Shown here: in pieces, positions 44,201 to 52,647 of the stretch
Numbering within the stretch: the stretch's first letter is position 1
Layout: each line of letters begins with the position of its first letter
DNA from: Gordonia sp. SID5947
GTDB lineage: Bacteria; Actinomycetota; Actinomycetes; Mycobacteriales; Mycobacteriaceae
Direction of reading: 5' to 3'
DNA length: 64,000 bases
Assembly (NCBI RefSeq): GCF_009862785.1
Contig: NZ_WWHU01000001.1
Span: 4,030,001-4,094,000, forward strand
Notes under the pieces: model-generated
What the model was told of the DNA's origin: nothing
Databases searched by the model: none
What the model saw: only the letters and a program-made list of their open reading frames with translations
Position numbers and translations under genes: made by a program

Positions 44201-44632
44201 GCGCTCCGGCACGCGCGGGTGATTCAGCTGCCGGATGACGACCAGGGTGATTCCGCCGATGACCGTTGCCCAGCCGAGCAGTTCCTCTGCGAGGACGTAC
44301 GGCCCCCACGTGCCCAGCCACGGCCAGTGGAAGTTGGGGCTGAAGGCCTGTCCGTAGGCCTCGAAGACGAAGATGAAGCCGAGCAGGAAGCCCACCATCA
44401 CCAGCCAGTGGGCCCAGCCGACCGTTCGGAACTTCGCCATCCTGGTGTGCGCCGCGAACTCGACGACCACGGTTTTCATCCGCGGCAGGATGGGGAAGAT
44501 CCGGGCCCGATCGATCTTCTGGCCCTTGCTGATGGTCAAGACCATTCTTCCGACGCCCTGGAAGAAGATCGCCCAGCAGAAGAGGCTGACAATCGTGGTG
44601 ATCGTGCCGATGGCAATCGTCGTGGATGTCAC
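41240..44632 (-). CDS. Membrane (Fe-S) heterodisulfide reductase-like protein with a repeat-rich C-terminal tail (Rv0338c-like)
   Basis: A 1130-residue protein. Residues about 1-250 hold five to six membrane helices like the cytochrome b/NarI gamma subunit. Two 4Fe-4S motifs follow: CTECGRCQSQCPAW and CTTCGACVEQCPVD. Two CCG-type domains, as in HdrB/GlpC, follow: CAHCFNAL...CYLGRHN...CCGAGGARMWMEE, and GCPFCRVMLTDG. It thus resembles Rv0338c, which precedes aspC in M. tuberculosis, but has a longer tail: residues about 780-1130 contain six copies of a K-G-x-G-M/I-x(2-3)-G-x-K-R-P-G motif separated by Ala/Glu/Pro-rich linkers. The role is probably quinone-linked electron transfer; the donor is unknown. 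The tail is likely disordered and basic-patched. Confidence 0.87.
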   Translation of the reverse strand: MTSTTIAIGTITTIVSLFCWAIFFQGVGRMVLTISKGQKIDRARIFPILPRMKTVVVEFAAHTRMAKFRTVGWAHWLVMVGFLLGFIFVFEAYGQAFSPNFHWPWLGTWGPYVLAEELLGWATVIGGITLVVIRQLNHPRVPERMSRFAGSNFSAAYFVEAVVVIEGLGMLGVKLFKIASGIEHAPIWASPTLHYIAMPFEGVPEWSVSAMAVVKLLSAMIWLAVVGRNINWGVAWHRFAAFFNIYFKREIDGGVALGAAKPMMSQGKVLDMETADPDVDAFGAGKIEDFSWKGWLDFTTCTECGRCQSQCPAWNTGKPLSPKLLIMSLRDHGYAKAPYLLAGGKKDMGGDEVGLVDADGNVLDDKLNAIPEAARAEAARKLVGESKGALGGGNGIESVDGEFDPSELGAVIDTETLWSCTTCGACVEQCPVDIEHVDHILDMRRYQVLIESDFPTELAGMFKNLENKGNPWGQNSSARTNWIDEMDIEIPVFGKDVESFEGFEYLFWVGCAGAYEDRAKKTTKAVAELLDISAVNFLVLGEGETCTGDSARRAGNEFLFQMLAQQNIEMLGEVFATAPQQRKKIVVTCAHCFNALGNEYPQLGATYEVVHHTQLLNRLVREKRLVPVAPLGEGVTYHDPCYLGRHNKVYDAPRELMGAAGSTLTEMPRHGERSMCCGAGGARMWMEENIGKRINIDRVDEALDTLGTPNGDAPQKVATGCPFCRVMLTDGVTARTSGTEREGKVEVVDVAQLLLESVKRGAPEVSRGGRYLGPASVPAAAASAAPATEEKEAEAAPAAAAATATEVAPKPKVGLGMKGGKKPGAAGKTAAPAAEKATESPGAAPADAEKKPAAKGFGMKGGAKRPGAAKSETASAAPAPAEAESSSAVESAATEKKPAAKGFGMGSAKRPGAKKPNAAAADAGVTAAAENQVAESESAPEAAPTADTEAAGAAAVTEEKPAKAKGFGMAAGKKRPGGAGKAAAAPAAAAPSTQAEPAAAESPSAPAEPSAPQAEAPSETSAAAVTEEKPAKAKGFGMSAGKKRPGSFGKPAAGAAAAPAADPVPEAEVSEPAAEPEAEPDAQPEGAVESESGSDESAPSSNGGRTIAEAGASKAKGFGIAAGKKRPGHS

Positions 44633-44704
44633 GGGCGCTTACCGGCCTTTCTCTCAAGGTCATCACCCGGCCCATTTGCGCAGCACTGAGGCGCACGTGG
44701 GCCG

Positions 44705-44719
44705 ACGTGTACTACACGT
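44705..44719. promoter_or_regulatory. Perfect 15-bp palindrome upstream of the iron-sulfur gene
   Basis: ACGTGTA-C-TACACGT is a perfect inverted repeat 73-87 nt before the start at 44632, in a 267-nt intergenic segment that otherwise shows no gene. It is a good candidate operator. No matching regulator is in the neighbourhood. Confidence 0.45.
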
Positions 44720-44899
44720 AACCGTAGTTCGTTGCGGGGGCGTTGCGCTGCCAAGGATGACCTAACTAACGCTGGGTTCCGCCGTCGCCGTCACCCGGAA
44801 TGATACTCACGAGTAACTTACTGTCGAGTCAGGTTTGATGATCCCCTTGTCGGTGTGGGAAGCATCACGCGGCCAGGGTCGCCGAGAGGCGATCCGGCG

Positions 44900-46297
44900 T
44901 CACGTCGAAATGCCCGCGACCTTCTCCAGTTCTTCGAGCGCGGTGTCGAGATGGGTCAGGAGCCGCTGCAGACTGGGCAGTTCCTTACGGGCGCCGATCA
45001 GTCCGAAGTTCACCTGGTCTGCCGTGGTGGTGACGGTGATGTTGAGCGCCAGTCCTTCCATGGCGATCGACACGGGGTACGCGCCGTCGAGGCGGGCGCC
45101 GTTCCAGTACATCGGCTGCGACGGCCCGGGCACGTTACTGATGATCAGGTTGAACTGAGGTGGCGTATAGCGCACGAACCCGGGGACGGGTGCCAGGGCG
45201 AGCGGCGCGAACGTGGCTGCTCCGAACATCAGTGCCTGCAACGGGCTGAGGCCACGGATGACCTGCTTCGACTTGCGCGTCGAGGCGATCACCGTGGCCA
45301 GTCGTCGTTCCGGGTCGGGCTGGTCGGTCGCCAGGTTCGCCATCATCGCGGTGACGAGATTGCCTTCGGAGGTGTCGTCGGTGTGCATGGACACCGGCAC
45401 CGCGGCGATCAGCGGCGCGTCGGGGAGGTTGTCGCGGTCGATGAGGTAGGAACGCAGCGCTCCGGCACACATCGCGACCACCACGTCGTTGAGCGTGATG
45501 TCGAGTTGCTGGGTGATGGCCCGGAGCCGCTGCAGCGGCCACTGCTGCGCGGCAAAACGGCGTGCACTGCCGATCGAGACATCGAGCATGGTGCGTGGTG
45601 CGGGCGTGAACGGTGCGGCGAAGTCGTCGTCGGTGACGGCAGTCCACGCGACCTTCGCCGCCGCGGGCAACGCCCCGACGATCTGCCCCGCCGCACCGAC
45701 GATCTGTCCGGCCAGCCCGGCGACATCGGGGAGCCTCGGGGTACGCGATCTGGTCGACGCCTCGCGACGCCTGCGCGTCAGGGCCGGGTCCCAGATCGCG
45801 GTTCCCGTCCGGTCGTCGGGATCGGTCGACAGCGAGTTCTCCAGGAGTCGTAGCGCGGAGACGCCGTCGACGAGCGAGTGGTGGACCTTTGTGTAGGTCG
45901 CGACCCGGCCGTCATCGAGACCGTCGATGATGTGGAACTCCCACATCGGACGCGTGCGATCGAGCAGGGCACTGTGATTGAGCGAGACGTAGCGCAGCAA
46001 CTCGCGTACCCGGCCCGGTCGCGGGAGCACCGCCCGCCGGACGTGATAGTCGAAGTCGATCTCCTCGTCGTACGACCACGCCACGTGGCCGAGCAACGTC
46101 GCCGGAGAGGCCGGACGTTTTCGGAACAGGCTGCGGACGTCGGTGCACGCCTGAAAGGTCTCGAAGATCTCTTCGGCGAGTTCGGCTCCCGTCTGGCCCT
46201 CCCGGGGAACGAACAGTTGGAGCCCACCGACATGCATCGGCTGCTCGCGGGTCTCGGCGATCAGGAACATGGATTCGGTGACCGGCATGTACGGCAT
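44900..46297 (-). CDS. Wax ester synthase/diacylglycerol acyltransferase (WS/DGAT)
   Basis: A 465-residue acyltransferase that makes triacylglycerol or wax esters from acyl-CoA. The active-site motif HHSLVDG is present (VHHSLVDGVSALRLL), as are PMWEFHIIDGL, the central LNDVVVAMCAGALRSYL, and C-terminal NLIISNVPGPSQPMYWNGARL. The start MPYMPVTESMFLIAETREQPMHVGGLQLF is typical of actinobacterial enzymes. The start codon at 46297 is ATG. Lipid storage by such enzymes is common in Mycobacteriales. It is transcribed in the same direction as the Fe-S gene but separated by 267 nt. Confidence 0.92.
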   Translation of the reverse strand: MPYMPVTESMFLIAETREQPMHVGGLQLFVPREGQTGAELAEEIFETFQACTDVRSLFRKRPASPATLLGHVAWSYDEEIDFDYHVRRAVLPRPGRVRELLRYVSLNHSALLDRTRPMWEFHIIDGLDDGRVATYTKVHHSLVDGVSALRLLENSLSTDPDDRTGTAIWDPALTRRRREASTRSRTPRLPDVAGLAGQIVGAAGQIVGALPAAAKVAWTAVTDDDFAAPFTPAPRTMLDVSIGSARRFAAQQWPLQRLRAITQQLDITLNDVVVAMCAGALRSYLIDRDNLPDAPLIAAVPVSMHTDDTSEGNLVTAMMANLATDQPDPERRLATVIASTRKSKQVIRGLSPLQALMFGAATFAPLALAPVPGFVRYTPPQFNLIISNVPGPSQPMYWNGARLDGAYPVSIAMEGLALNITVTTTADQVNFGLIGARKELPSLQRLLTHLDTALEELEKVAGIST

Positions 46298-46398
46298 CGT
46301 GGTGACCTCTGGATCTCGGGGGTGGGCACCCGTGCGGGCAGTGCGATCGTCTCAGTATCGGCCCACGATGGGCCGCCATCTCCGGATTGGGCCAAGTG

Positions 46399-47049
46399 GT
46401 GAGAAACGACTCAGCGAACGGTGCCCGCGGCAGCACGATCGCCTACCGTGTGATCGTGCATCCGGTAGCCCGGGCGGTCCTCGTCGTCGTCGTGACCGTC
46501 GAGCTGATCATCACGATCGCAGCCACCTGGGTGTACGCCTCGTCGTCGGGACGGGTGCTCGATGCGGCTGACGTCCCGGCCGGTTCGACGGCACTGGTAC
46601 TGGGATCGCTGGTGCACGACGGCGAGCCCGGAGACTACGTGCGCGGCCGCCTCGACACCGCGGTGGACCTCTACCGCACCGGCAGAGTCTCGCGGATCAT
46701 CAACTCGGGCAACGGTTCTGCTGCGGCGGGCGACGAGCCCGCGGTGATGCGGAGTTATCTCGAGGATCACGGCGTCGTCGGTGACGACATCACCGACGAT
46801 CCGCACGGGATGGACACCGAGGCGAGTTGTCGGCGCGCCGACGAGGATTTCGGCGTCCGCGCCGCAGTGATCGTCACACAGGACTTTCATCTGACGCGGG
46901 CGATCGCCTTGTGCCGCAGCCTGGGTATCGACGCGACCGGAGTCGCTGCGCGGTGTGACTGCCCGGCGTGGACGGTCGTGCGCAACCATCTTCGCGAACT
47001 CGCGTTGGCACGCCCGCGAGCGTTGCTGAGCGTGGTCGGCGGACCGTGA
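46399..47049 (+). CDS. SanA/YdcF (DUF218) family envelope protein
   Basis: A 216-residue protein. One N-terminal membrane helix (AVLVVVVTVELIITIAATWVY, about residues 25-45) anchors a DUF218 domain. Hallmarks are ALVLGSLV, the Tyr/Arg-rich RLDTAVDLYRTGRVSRIINSGN, and VIVTQDFHLTRAIALCRSLGI. Family members such as SanA and ElyC affect envelope integrity and peptidoglycan or polyprenyl carrier metabolism. A GTG at 46399 is used; adjacent GTG 46396 or TTG 46387 are alternatives. It is convergent with the acyltransferase gene. Confidence 0.8.
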   Translation: MRNDSANGARGSTIAYRVIVHPVARAVLVVVVTVELIITIAATWVYASSSGRVLDAADVPAGSTALVLGSLVHDGEPGDYVRGRLDTAVDLYRTGRVSRIINSGNGSAAAGDEPAVMRSYLEDHGVVGDDITDDPHGMDTEASCRRADEDFGVRAAVIVTQDFHLTRAIALCRSLGIDATGVAARCDCPAWTVVRNHLRELALARPRALLSVVGGP

Positions 47050-47055
47050 AGCCGG

Positions 47056-48285
47056 TCAGCGTCGGACCGGGAGCGGCAGGCGGGGCCGACCGGTGAGGTA
47101 CAGCGACCCTGGCAGTCGCCGCAGGATCTCCACCAGCAGCAGCGAGCCTGCGATCGTGGCGATGTAGGTGACCAACGTGCCCCATGGCTGCCCGAGGGTG
47201 GCCACCAGCCAGGCCTGGTCACCGGATCTCGGTGTGAGCACGAAGTACAACACCAGGACATGTCCGAGGAAGACGCCGAACGAGCGGTTGGATGCGAACG
47301 AGACGGCCCGCGCGAATCGCGGTGTGCCGTCGCGCCAGTTGCTCGCCCAGTGTGCCGCAGCCGCGTACAGGCAGGTGATGGCGACCACGATGAAGGGGAT
47401 AAGCGTGGGGCGGAAGGCGGAGTCGTTGTCGTGCACCGGCTTCCCGCCGAACCAGACGCCGGACAGGTACGTGCCGACGGCGATGGCGCCGGTCGTCAGC
47501 AACGCACCGAACAGCCACCAGCCCTTGCCGGCGAGCCATCGGGCGATGGCCTCACGGTGCACCGCGGCCACCGCGCCGTACAGGATGAAGAACTGATACG
47601 GGACGAACGTCGCGTAGTGATGCCACCAGTACTCGGCGACGGGAGCGGGCGGATGCCAGAAGGTGATGGTGGCCGTGATGGCGAGCTGTACGGCGAGGCT
47701 TCCCGCCAGGAGCTTTCCGTGATGACCACGGGTCGCTCGCACCAGCCACAGGACCAACGGGAACAACAGGTACACCTGCAGCATGACGAACAAGAAGTAC
47801 ATCTGGAAGCCGGACAGACCCCAGCCGGCCAGCCGGCCGAACTCGGCGAGGCTGCTGACCGGATTCGACAGCACGTCGCCGATGCGATCCTTCGCCCACA
47901 CCTCCTGGACGAGCCAATAGATCGCTGACCAGATGAGGTACGGGAAGATGACCAGCTTGATGCGCTTACGCCAGAAGCCGGTGGTGCTGAAGTCGGCCTT
48001 GTCGAAGTTCTGATACATCAGCACGAAGCCGGTCAACGCAAAGAAGGTGTTGCGGGTGAAATGCAGCAGCAACGATGCTGTGTTGACAGGCAAGCTGTTG
48101 AACTCGTCGGTGGTCTGCGTGAGGCAGTGGACGAAGATCACCAGTGAGAACGTGGTCGCCCGGATCAGGTCGAGATGGTGGAGATAAGCCTTTCGGCCTG
48201 CGGAGCTGACCTTCTGGCCGGAGCGTGCGATCGTGTCGGCGCTCTGGATGGTGGCGCTTCCTCGCTCCGGCGCAAAGGTGGTCAC
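47056..48285 (-). CDS. Acyltransferase 3 family membrane protein
   Basis: A 409-residue protein of the OafA/acyltransferase_3 family with about ten membrane helices and no SGNH domain. It has HHLDLIRATTFSLVIFVHCLTQ (the conserved D-x-x-R...H region), LLLHFTRNTFFALTGFVLMYQN, and YFLFVMLQVYLLFPL. Such proteins transfer acetyl or acyl groups to cell-surface sugars. The conserved catalytic His is FVHCL. The start is GTG at 48285. A hairpin and the OatA-like gene lie just upstream on the same strand. Confidence 0.82.
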   Translation of the reverse strand: MTTFAPERGSATIQSADTIARSGQKVSSAGRKAYLHHLDLIRATTFSLVIFVHCLTQTTDEFNSLPVNTASLLLHFTRNTFFALTGFVLMYQNFDKADFSTTGFWRKRIKLVIFPYLIWSAIYWLVQEVWAKDRIGDVLSNPVSSLAEFGRLAGWGLSGFQMYFLFVMLQVYLLFPLVLWLVRATRGHHGKLLAGSLAVQLAITATITFWHPPAPVAEYWWHHYATFVPYQFFILYGAVAAVHREAIARWLAGKGWWLFGALLTTGAIAVGTYLSGVWFGGKPVHDNDSAFRPTLIPFIVVAITCLYAAAAHWASNWRDGTPRFARAVSFASNRSFGVFLGHVLVLYFVLTPRSGDQAWLVATLGQPWGTLVTYIATIAGSLLLVEILRRLPGSLYLTGRPRLPLPVRR

Positions 48286-48336
48286 GCGTGTCTCAGCCCC
48301 AACCGTTAGATGGACTTCTCGGTTCCGAGGGGCTCG

Positions 48337-48361
48337 GCCGTGAGTCCTCGGAGCTCACGGC
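48337..48361. terminator. Hairpin after the OatA-like gene
   Basis: GCCGTGAG at 48337-48344 and CTCACGGC at 48354-48361 pair around a 9-nt loop. It lies between two same-strand acyltransferase genes, 136 nt past the OatA-like stop. No T-run. A terminator or processing hairpin is likely. Confidence 0.45.
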
Positions 48362-48496
48362 GATTCGGTCGCGGCCCGCGCCGTCGGGCGCAGACGCCCG
48401 CGCCACGAGCATCGGTTGACACCTTAACAGTGCACTCTGGGGGTGGCCTGAGACGTTGACCGGGCGGTATCCGGGGTCAGCGCCATGTGACCGAGA

Positions 48497-50634
48497 TCAC
48501 CACCAGTGCAGCGTCTTTGCCAGATCGGCATCGACGGCGGGTGTGAGGCTGCGGACGAAAGTCGCCGAAAGATGGTGATAGTCGTGCCACACGAGGATGT
48601 TGCCGACCACGGCCGGGCAGTAGGTGGGCCCGCACATCGCGTCGGTGTAGTCGAGGAAACTGATGTTCGGGAACTGCGGCGCGATGGCCTGTGCCGGGTC
48701 GGTCGGCGCCATCGCCAGATCGCGCGGCACCCCGCAGACCTGCGGCTTCTTCCCCTCGGCCAGGCATTCTGGCGGCTTGAGCTGCCCGTGTGCCCACGGG
48801 TTGTCCCGCACCGCGATCACGCGCTGTCCTCGATCCCGGAACTGCGCGAAGATGTCCTCGTAATCCTGCGGGACGTAGTCCCCACGGGCGCCCCTGCCCT
48901 CCACCGGCCGGGTGGAGTTGGTGAAGACCACGTCCGGCTTGTCGACGGCGAGGCGGTCCATCACCCGCTTCGACCAGTCGTTGCACTGGTAGTACTTCTG
49001 CCCGAACCAGATGAAGACATGACTCGTCGTCAGCGCGCATCCGACCTTGAGATAGGTGGTCACCTTGAATCCGCGCTGCTTCCCGATGGCGTCGAGCGCG
49101 GTGATCCAATATTCGGCGTGCGAACCGCCCACCAGCGCGACGGTTCGGGTGGCACTCGTGTCGCCGTAGACGCCGACCTTGATCGACGGGTCCTTCCAGC
49201 CACTGATGACCGAGTCGTAGGACGTGATCGGCCAGTCCTTCTCGACGACCTCCGGGCTCGGCTGCGGGTCGACCTTCGGCACCGGTGCGCCGTCGAGGTA
49301 GGCCCGGGCGCCCGGATACAGGCGGGTATCGAGGTTCTCGGTGTTGACGGTCGCGTTGGCGGCGTTGCGTTGCCAGATCACGACGGCGGAGCCGGCCACC
49401 ACGCTGGTGACCAGAATGAGCGCGAGCAGTGCCCGGCGATATCGCGGTCCGAGAACCGTTGCCCGTCCGGCACGCAACGGCGTCTCGATGAATCGGGTGG
49501 TCGCCCAGGCCAGCACCACCGAGATCGCGAGGATGGCGGTGCCCTCCAGCCAGTTCACGTCGTCCTGATAGCGCCATGCCAGATAGAAGATCAGCAGTGG
49601 CCAGTGCCAGAGGTAGAGCGCGTAGGCGATGGAGCCGAGCCAGACCAGACGTGGATGTGCGAGGGCATTGCTGACGGCTCCGGTCCCCGCGGTGGGGTCG
49701 GGCTGGGTGGCCGCCGATCCGGTCCAGATCAGGAGCAATGTCGCGCCGACCGGTACCAACGCCATCACGCCGGGATACTCCTGCACGCCGGCGATCCACC
49801 AGCCGCAGGTGACGATCAGCGCCAGCGCGACGACGCCCAGGAGGTTGCGCATCCATGGCCGTAGCGCGAGCCGCGGCATCCAGACGGCGAGCAGGCCGCC
49901 GGCCAGCGGCTCCCACAGCCGCGCGATGGTGTCGTAGTAGTTGAACGGCTGATTCACCGCGTGCCGGTGATTGGCCCAGGCGAACGAGACGAGTGCGACC
50001 GCGAGCAGGCCGAAACCGACGATGGCGCGGATCGCCGAAGGATTCGACAGCGCGGGGAACCGCCGGGACAGAAGGCGCAGGAGTCCGCCGAGGGCCAGGG
50101 CACACACCAGCGTGAGGACGAAGAACTGTCCCTGCATCGACATCGACCACAAGTGCTGCATCGGGCTGTTGGCCGAGTCCGCGGCCTGATAATCCTGCGA
50201 ATCGAGCGCGAGATGCCAGTTCTGGTAGTAAAGCGCGCTCGCCTGCACCTCCGAACCGAGCGGTCCCCATCGGGTCTTGGGCATCACCAGGGCGATCAGC
50301 GCGGTGATGAAGACCAGGATGACCAGCAGCGCCGGGAGCAACCGGCGCACGAGGCGCGAGAACCTCGGCCACGGGTTGATCGCCGTGCGCCACGGCACCG
50401 CTGCGGGCTGGGTGGCGATGACGTGCTTGAGCAGGGATGCCACGAAGAAGTAGCCCGACAGCGTCAGGAAGACGTCGACGCCGCCGGACACGCGTCCGAA
50501 CCAGACGTGGAAGATCGCGACGAGCGCGATCGCGATCCCCGCAGACCGTCGAGGTCCAACCGGTACCCAGACGTGTTGCCGGTCGCGGCGTCCTCGTTGG
50601 GCGTCGCTGTCGGGGTGGATACGACCGTGCTCAC
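48497..50634 (-). pseudogene. OatA-like acyltransferase 3 with C-terminal SGNH domain, frameshifted as read
   Basis: An O-acetyltransferase of the OatA/OafA type. The first frame, from GTG 50634, reads to GYRLDLDGLRG. The second resumes at IAIALVAIFHVWFGRVSGGVDVFLTLSGYFF and continues through ten or so helices. A C-terminal SGNH domain follows, with VALVGGSHAEYW as the nucleophile block and VWHDYHHLS as the D-x-x-H block. One extra G in the run at 50537-50540 gives GLRGIAIALVAIFHVW in one frame of about 712 residues. Such enzymes acetylate peptidoglycan or surface glycans from inside to outside. The error-type deletion is discussed in the findings. Confidence 0.8.
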
Positions 50635-50717
50635 AGGCAGGGATGCTACTTGGCCCCGACGATGATTCCGGTGACCAGTGGCCGTGTGGCCCAAGACCTC
50701 GGACCGAGCTGTGGTCG

Positions 50718-51728
50718 CTAGTGGTTCGATTCCTTCTGGGGCACGACGACGTACTTCGGGTCACGGGTGGACTGGACACCCGCATCGAACAGCCCGAAGC
50801 GCATACATGCAGAACCGGCGAGGGCTGCGGCACCCGCGACCATCGACAGCGGCCGCGAATCGTCCGCCTTGGTGAGGGCAGCGGTGGCCGCGAACAGTCC
50901 GAGCACGCGGGCGGTGCGGATCAGCCGGCCCGCCTTCCCGTTGCGCAAGGTCTCTCCGGGGAGGCCCATGCGCTGCCGCATGAGCTCCTCGGCGCCCAGC
51001 TCCACCGCGGCTCCGAGACCCACGGCACGGCGCGCGGGACCGGCCTCCCGGACCGGGGCCACGAGCATGCCGAGACCGCCGGCGGCCAACGACGCGGAAC
51101 CGACGAACAGATACGGCATCTCCACATGTCCCTCGTGCCACGCGGGTACCGCGGTATCGCTGATGAGGACCGCCGTGTACGCGGCGACGGCCGGTCCGGT
51201 GGCGGCCGCGGCCACGGTCGCCGCCGATCCCAGCCGGGGGAGGCGTCCGGTCACTTCACTGATCGCCGCGACGCCGGCGGCCGGACCGTACACCGAGAGC
51301 AGCCACGACCCGACGCTCATCGGAGAGCTGGGCTTCAGCACGCGCAGCATGTTGACGAATCGGGACGGCTTGCCCAGGTCGTGCACAAGTGCGGCGACCG
51401 ATGCCGAGATCGCGCCGACCGCGCCGATCTTGAGTCCGTGTGCGAGACGCGGCCGCCCGGTGAGGTGCGCCCCGGCGGCCAGCACCGACGAACCACCGGC
51501 CAGGCCGCCCAGGAACAGATACCCGGCGATGTCGGTGGCCGCCCAGGTCGGTCCGTTGAGGATCGGTTTGCCGTAGTAACTCTGGAACTCGGCGTCGGGG
51601 ACCATCAACTGCTCACCACGGCCGCGCCGGCGCTTGCGCCGGGGCGCGGGCTCCGCGGCTCCGGTGACGGCCTCTCGCTCCGGCGGGGCGACGGGATCGT
51701 CGGGGACGCCCGTGCGGCGCTCGTTCAT
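50718..51728 (-). CDS. Formate dehydrogenase membrane subunit, NrfD/PsrC type
   Basis: A 336-residue NrfD-family membrane protein with about eight to nine helices. It has SYYGKPILNGPTWAATDIAGYLFLGGLAGGSSVLAAGAHL near residues 50-90 and FVNMLRVLKPSSPMSVGSWLLSVYG. The protein passes electrons to quinone and replaces cytochrome b as the membrane partner. The ATG at 51728 overlaps the beta-subunit stop in ATGA. It is the last gene of the alpha-beta-gamma formate dehydrogenase unit. Confidence 0.83.
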   Translation of the reverse strand: MNERRTGVPDDPVAPPEREAVTGAAEPAPRRKRRRGRGEQLMVPDAEFQSYYGKPILNGPTWAATDIAGYLFLGGLAGGSSVLAAGAHLTGRPRLAHGLKIGAVGAISASVAALVHDLGKPSRFVNMLRVLKPSSPMSVGSWLLSVYGPAAGVAAISEVTGRLPRLGSAATVAAAATGPAVAAYTAVLISDTAVPAWHEGHVEMPYLFVGSASLAAGGLGMLVAPVREAGPARRAVGLGAAVELGAEELMRQRMGLPGETLRNGKAGRLIRTARVLGLFAATAALTKADDSRPLSMVAGAAALAGSACMRFGLFDAGVQSTRDPKYVVVPQKESNH

Positions 51729-52645
51729 CGCTGCCTTCCCAGGAACAGTGCGCCGAGTCCGGCGAGCATGGCCCCCGCCGCCGCACCGGCGTGCTTCCAC
51801 ATCTGTGGTAGATCACGGGTGGTCACAACAGGATTCGGAGGGAGGCCGTAGACCTCGGGCTCGTCGAGCAGCAGGAAGAACGCGCCGTCGCCGCCGACTC
51901 CGTCGTCCGGGTCGCGGCCATAGAGTCGCGCGTCGTCGACTCCGGCATCGTGTAACTGTGCCAACCGCTCATCGGCCCGTTCGCGCAGGTCGTCGAGAAC
52001 CCCGAACTGGATGGAATCGGTGGGGCACGCTTTGGCGCACGCAGGTTCCATACCCTCGCCCAGGCGGTCGTAGCAGAGCGTGCACTTCCATGCGCGGCCG
52101 TCCTCCTTCCGCTGGTCGATGACGCCGTACGGGCAGGCGGAAACGCAGTAACCGCAGCCGTTGCAGATGTCTTCTTGCACCACCACGGTGCCGAACTCGG
52201 TGCGAAACAGCGATCCGGTCGGGCAGACGTCCAGACATGCCGCGTGCGTGCAGTGCTTACACACGTCCGAGGACATCAACCAGCGGAACTCGGTGCGCTC
52301 GCCCTCGACGTCGTCGCCCGGCCGCGCGAACTCCGGCAAGCCGAGGTCGACCGCGGCGCCCGCCTCACTCCGCTGTTCTCCCAATGGTTTGCGCTGTTCG
52401 ATGAACGCGACGTGACGCCACGTGCCGGCGCCGAGGCCGCCCGTGTTGTCGTAAGAGTTCCCCGAGAATTCGAGCCCGTCCTCGGGGATCGCGTTCCACT
52501 CCTTGCACGCGACCTCGCACGCCTTGCAACCGATACACACGCTGGTGTCGGTGAAGAAGCCGTAGCGCGGAGAGGGGTCGTCGCCGTACCCTCCGCCGTT
52601 GGGAGGATCGTCACTCTGCAGCGAGTGGTGTTGCGGCGCAGCCAT
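51725..52645 (-). CDS. Formate dehydrogenase beta (4Fe-4S) subunit
   Basis: A 306-residue four-cluster ferredoxin subunit that carries electrons from the molybdopterin subunit to the membrane. Cysteine groups are CIGCKACEVACKEWN, CKHCTHAACLDVCPTG, CNGCGYCVSACPYG and CTLCYDRLGEGMEPACAKACPTD, all intact. The C-terminal helix (HAGAAAGAMLAGLGALFLG) is the membrane anchor. The ATG at 52645 lies 2 nt after the alpha stop and its stop overlaps the NrfD start. Confidence 0.92.
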   Translation of the reverse strand: MAAPQHHSLQSDDPPNGGGYGDDPSPRYGFFTDTSVCIGCKACEVACKEWNAIPEDGLEFSGNSYDNTGGLGAGTWRHVAFIEQRKPLGEQRSEAGAAVDLGLPEFARPGDDVEGERTEFRWLMSSDVCKHCTHAACLDVCPTGSLFRTEFGTVVVQEDICNGCGYCVSACPYGVIDQRKEDGRAWKCTLCYDRLGEGMEPACAKACPTDSIQFGVLDDLRERADERLAQLHDAGVDDARLYGRDPDDGVGGDGAFFLLLDEPEVYGLPPNPVVTTRDLPQMWKHAGAAAGAMLAGLGALFLGRQR

Positions 52646-52647
52646 TC

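Noticed and set aside
42623-44689. 688-codon open frame on the plus strand
   Set aside because: Antisense to the iron-sulfur reductase gene; composition is low-complexity and no motif is present.
48477-50393. 638-codon open frame on the minus strand
   Set aside because: It is an alternative frame of the OatA-like gene; the other frame has the membrane helices and SGNH motifs.
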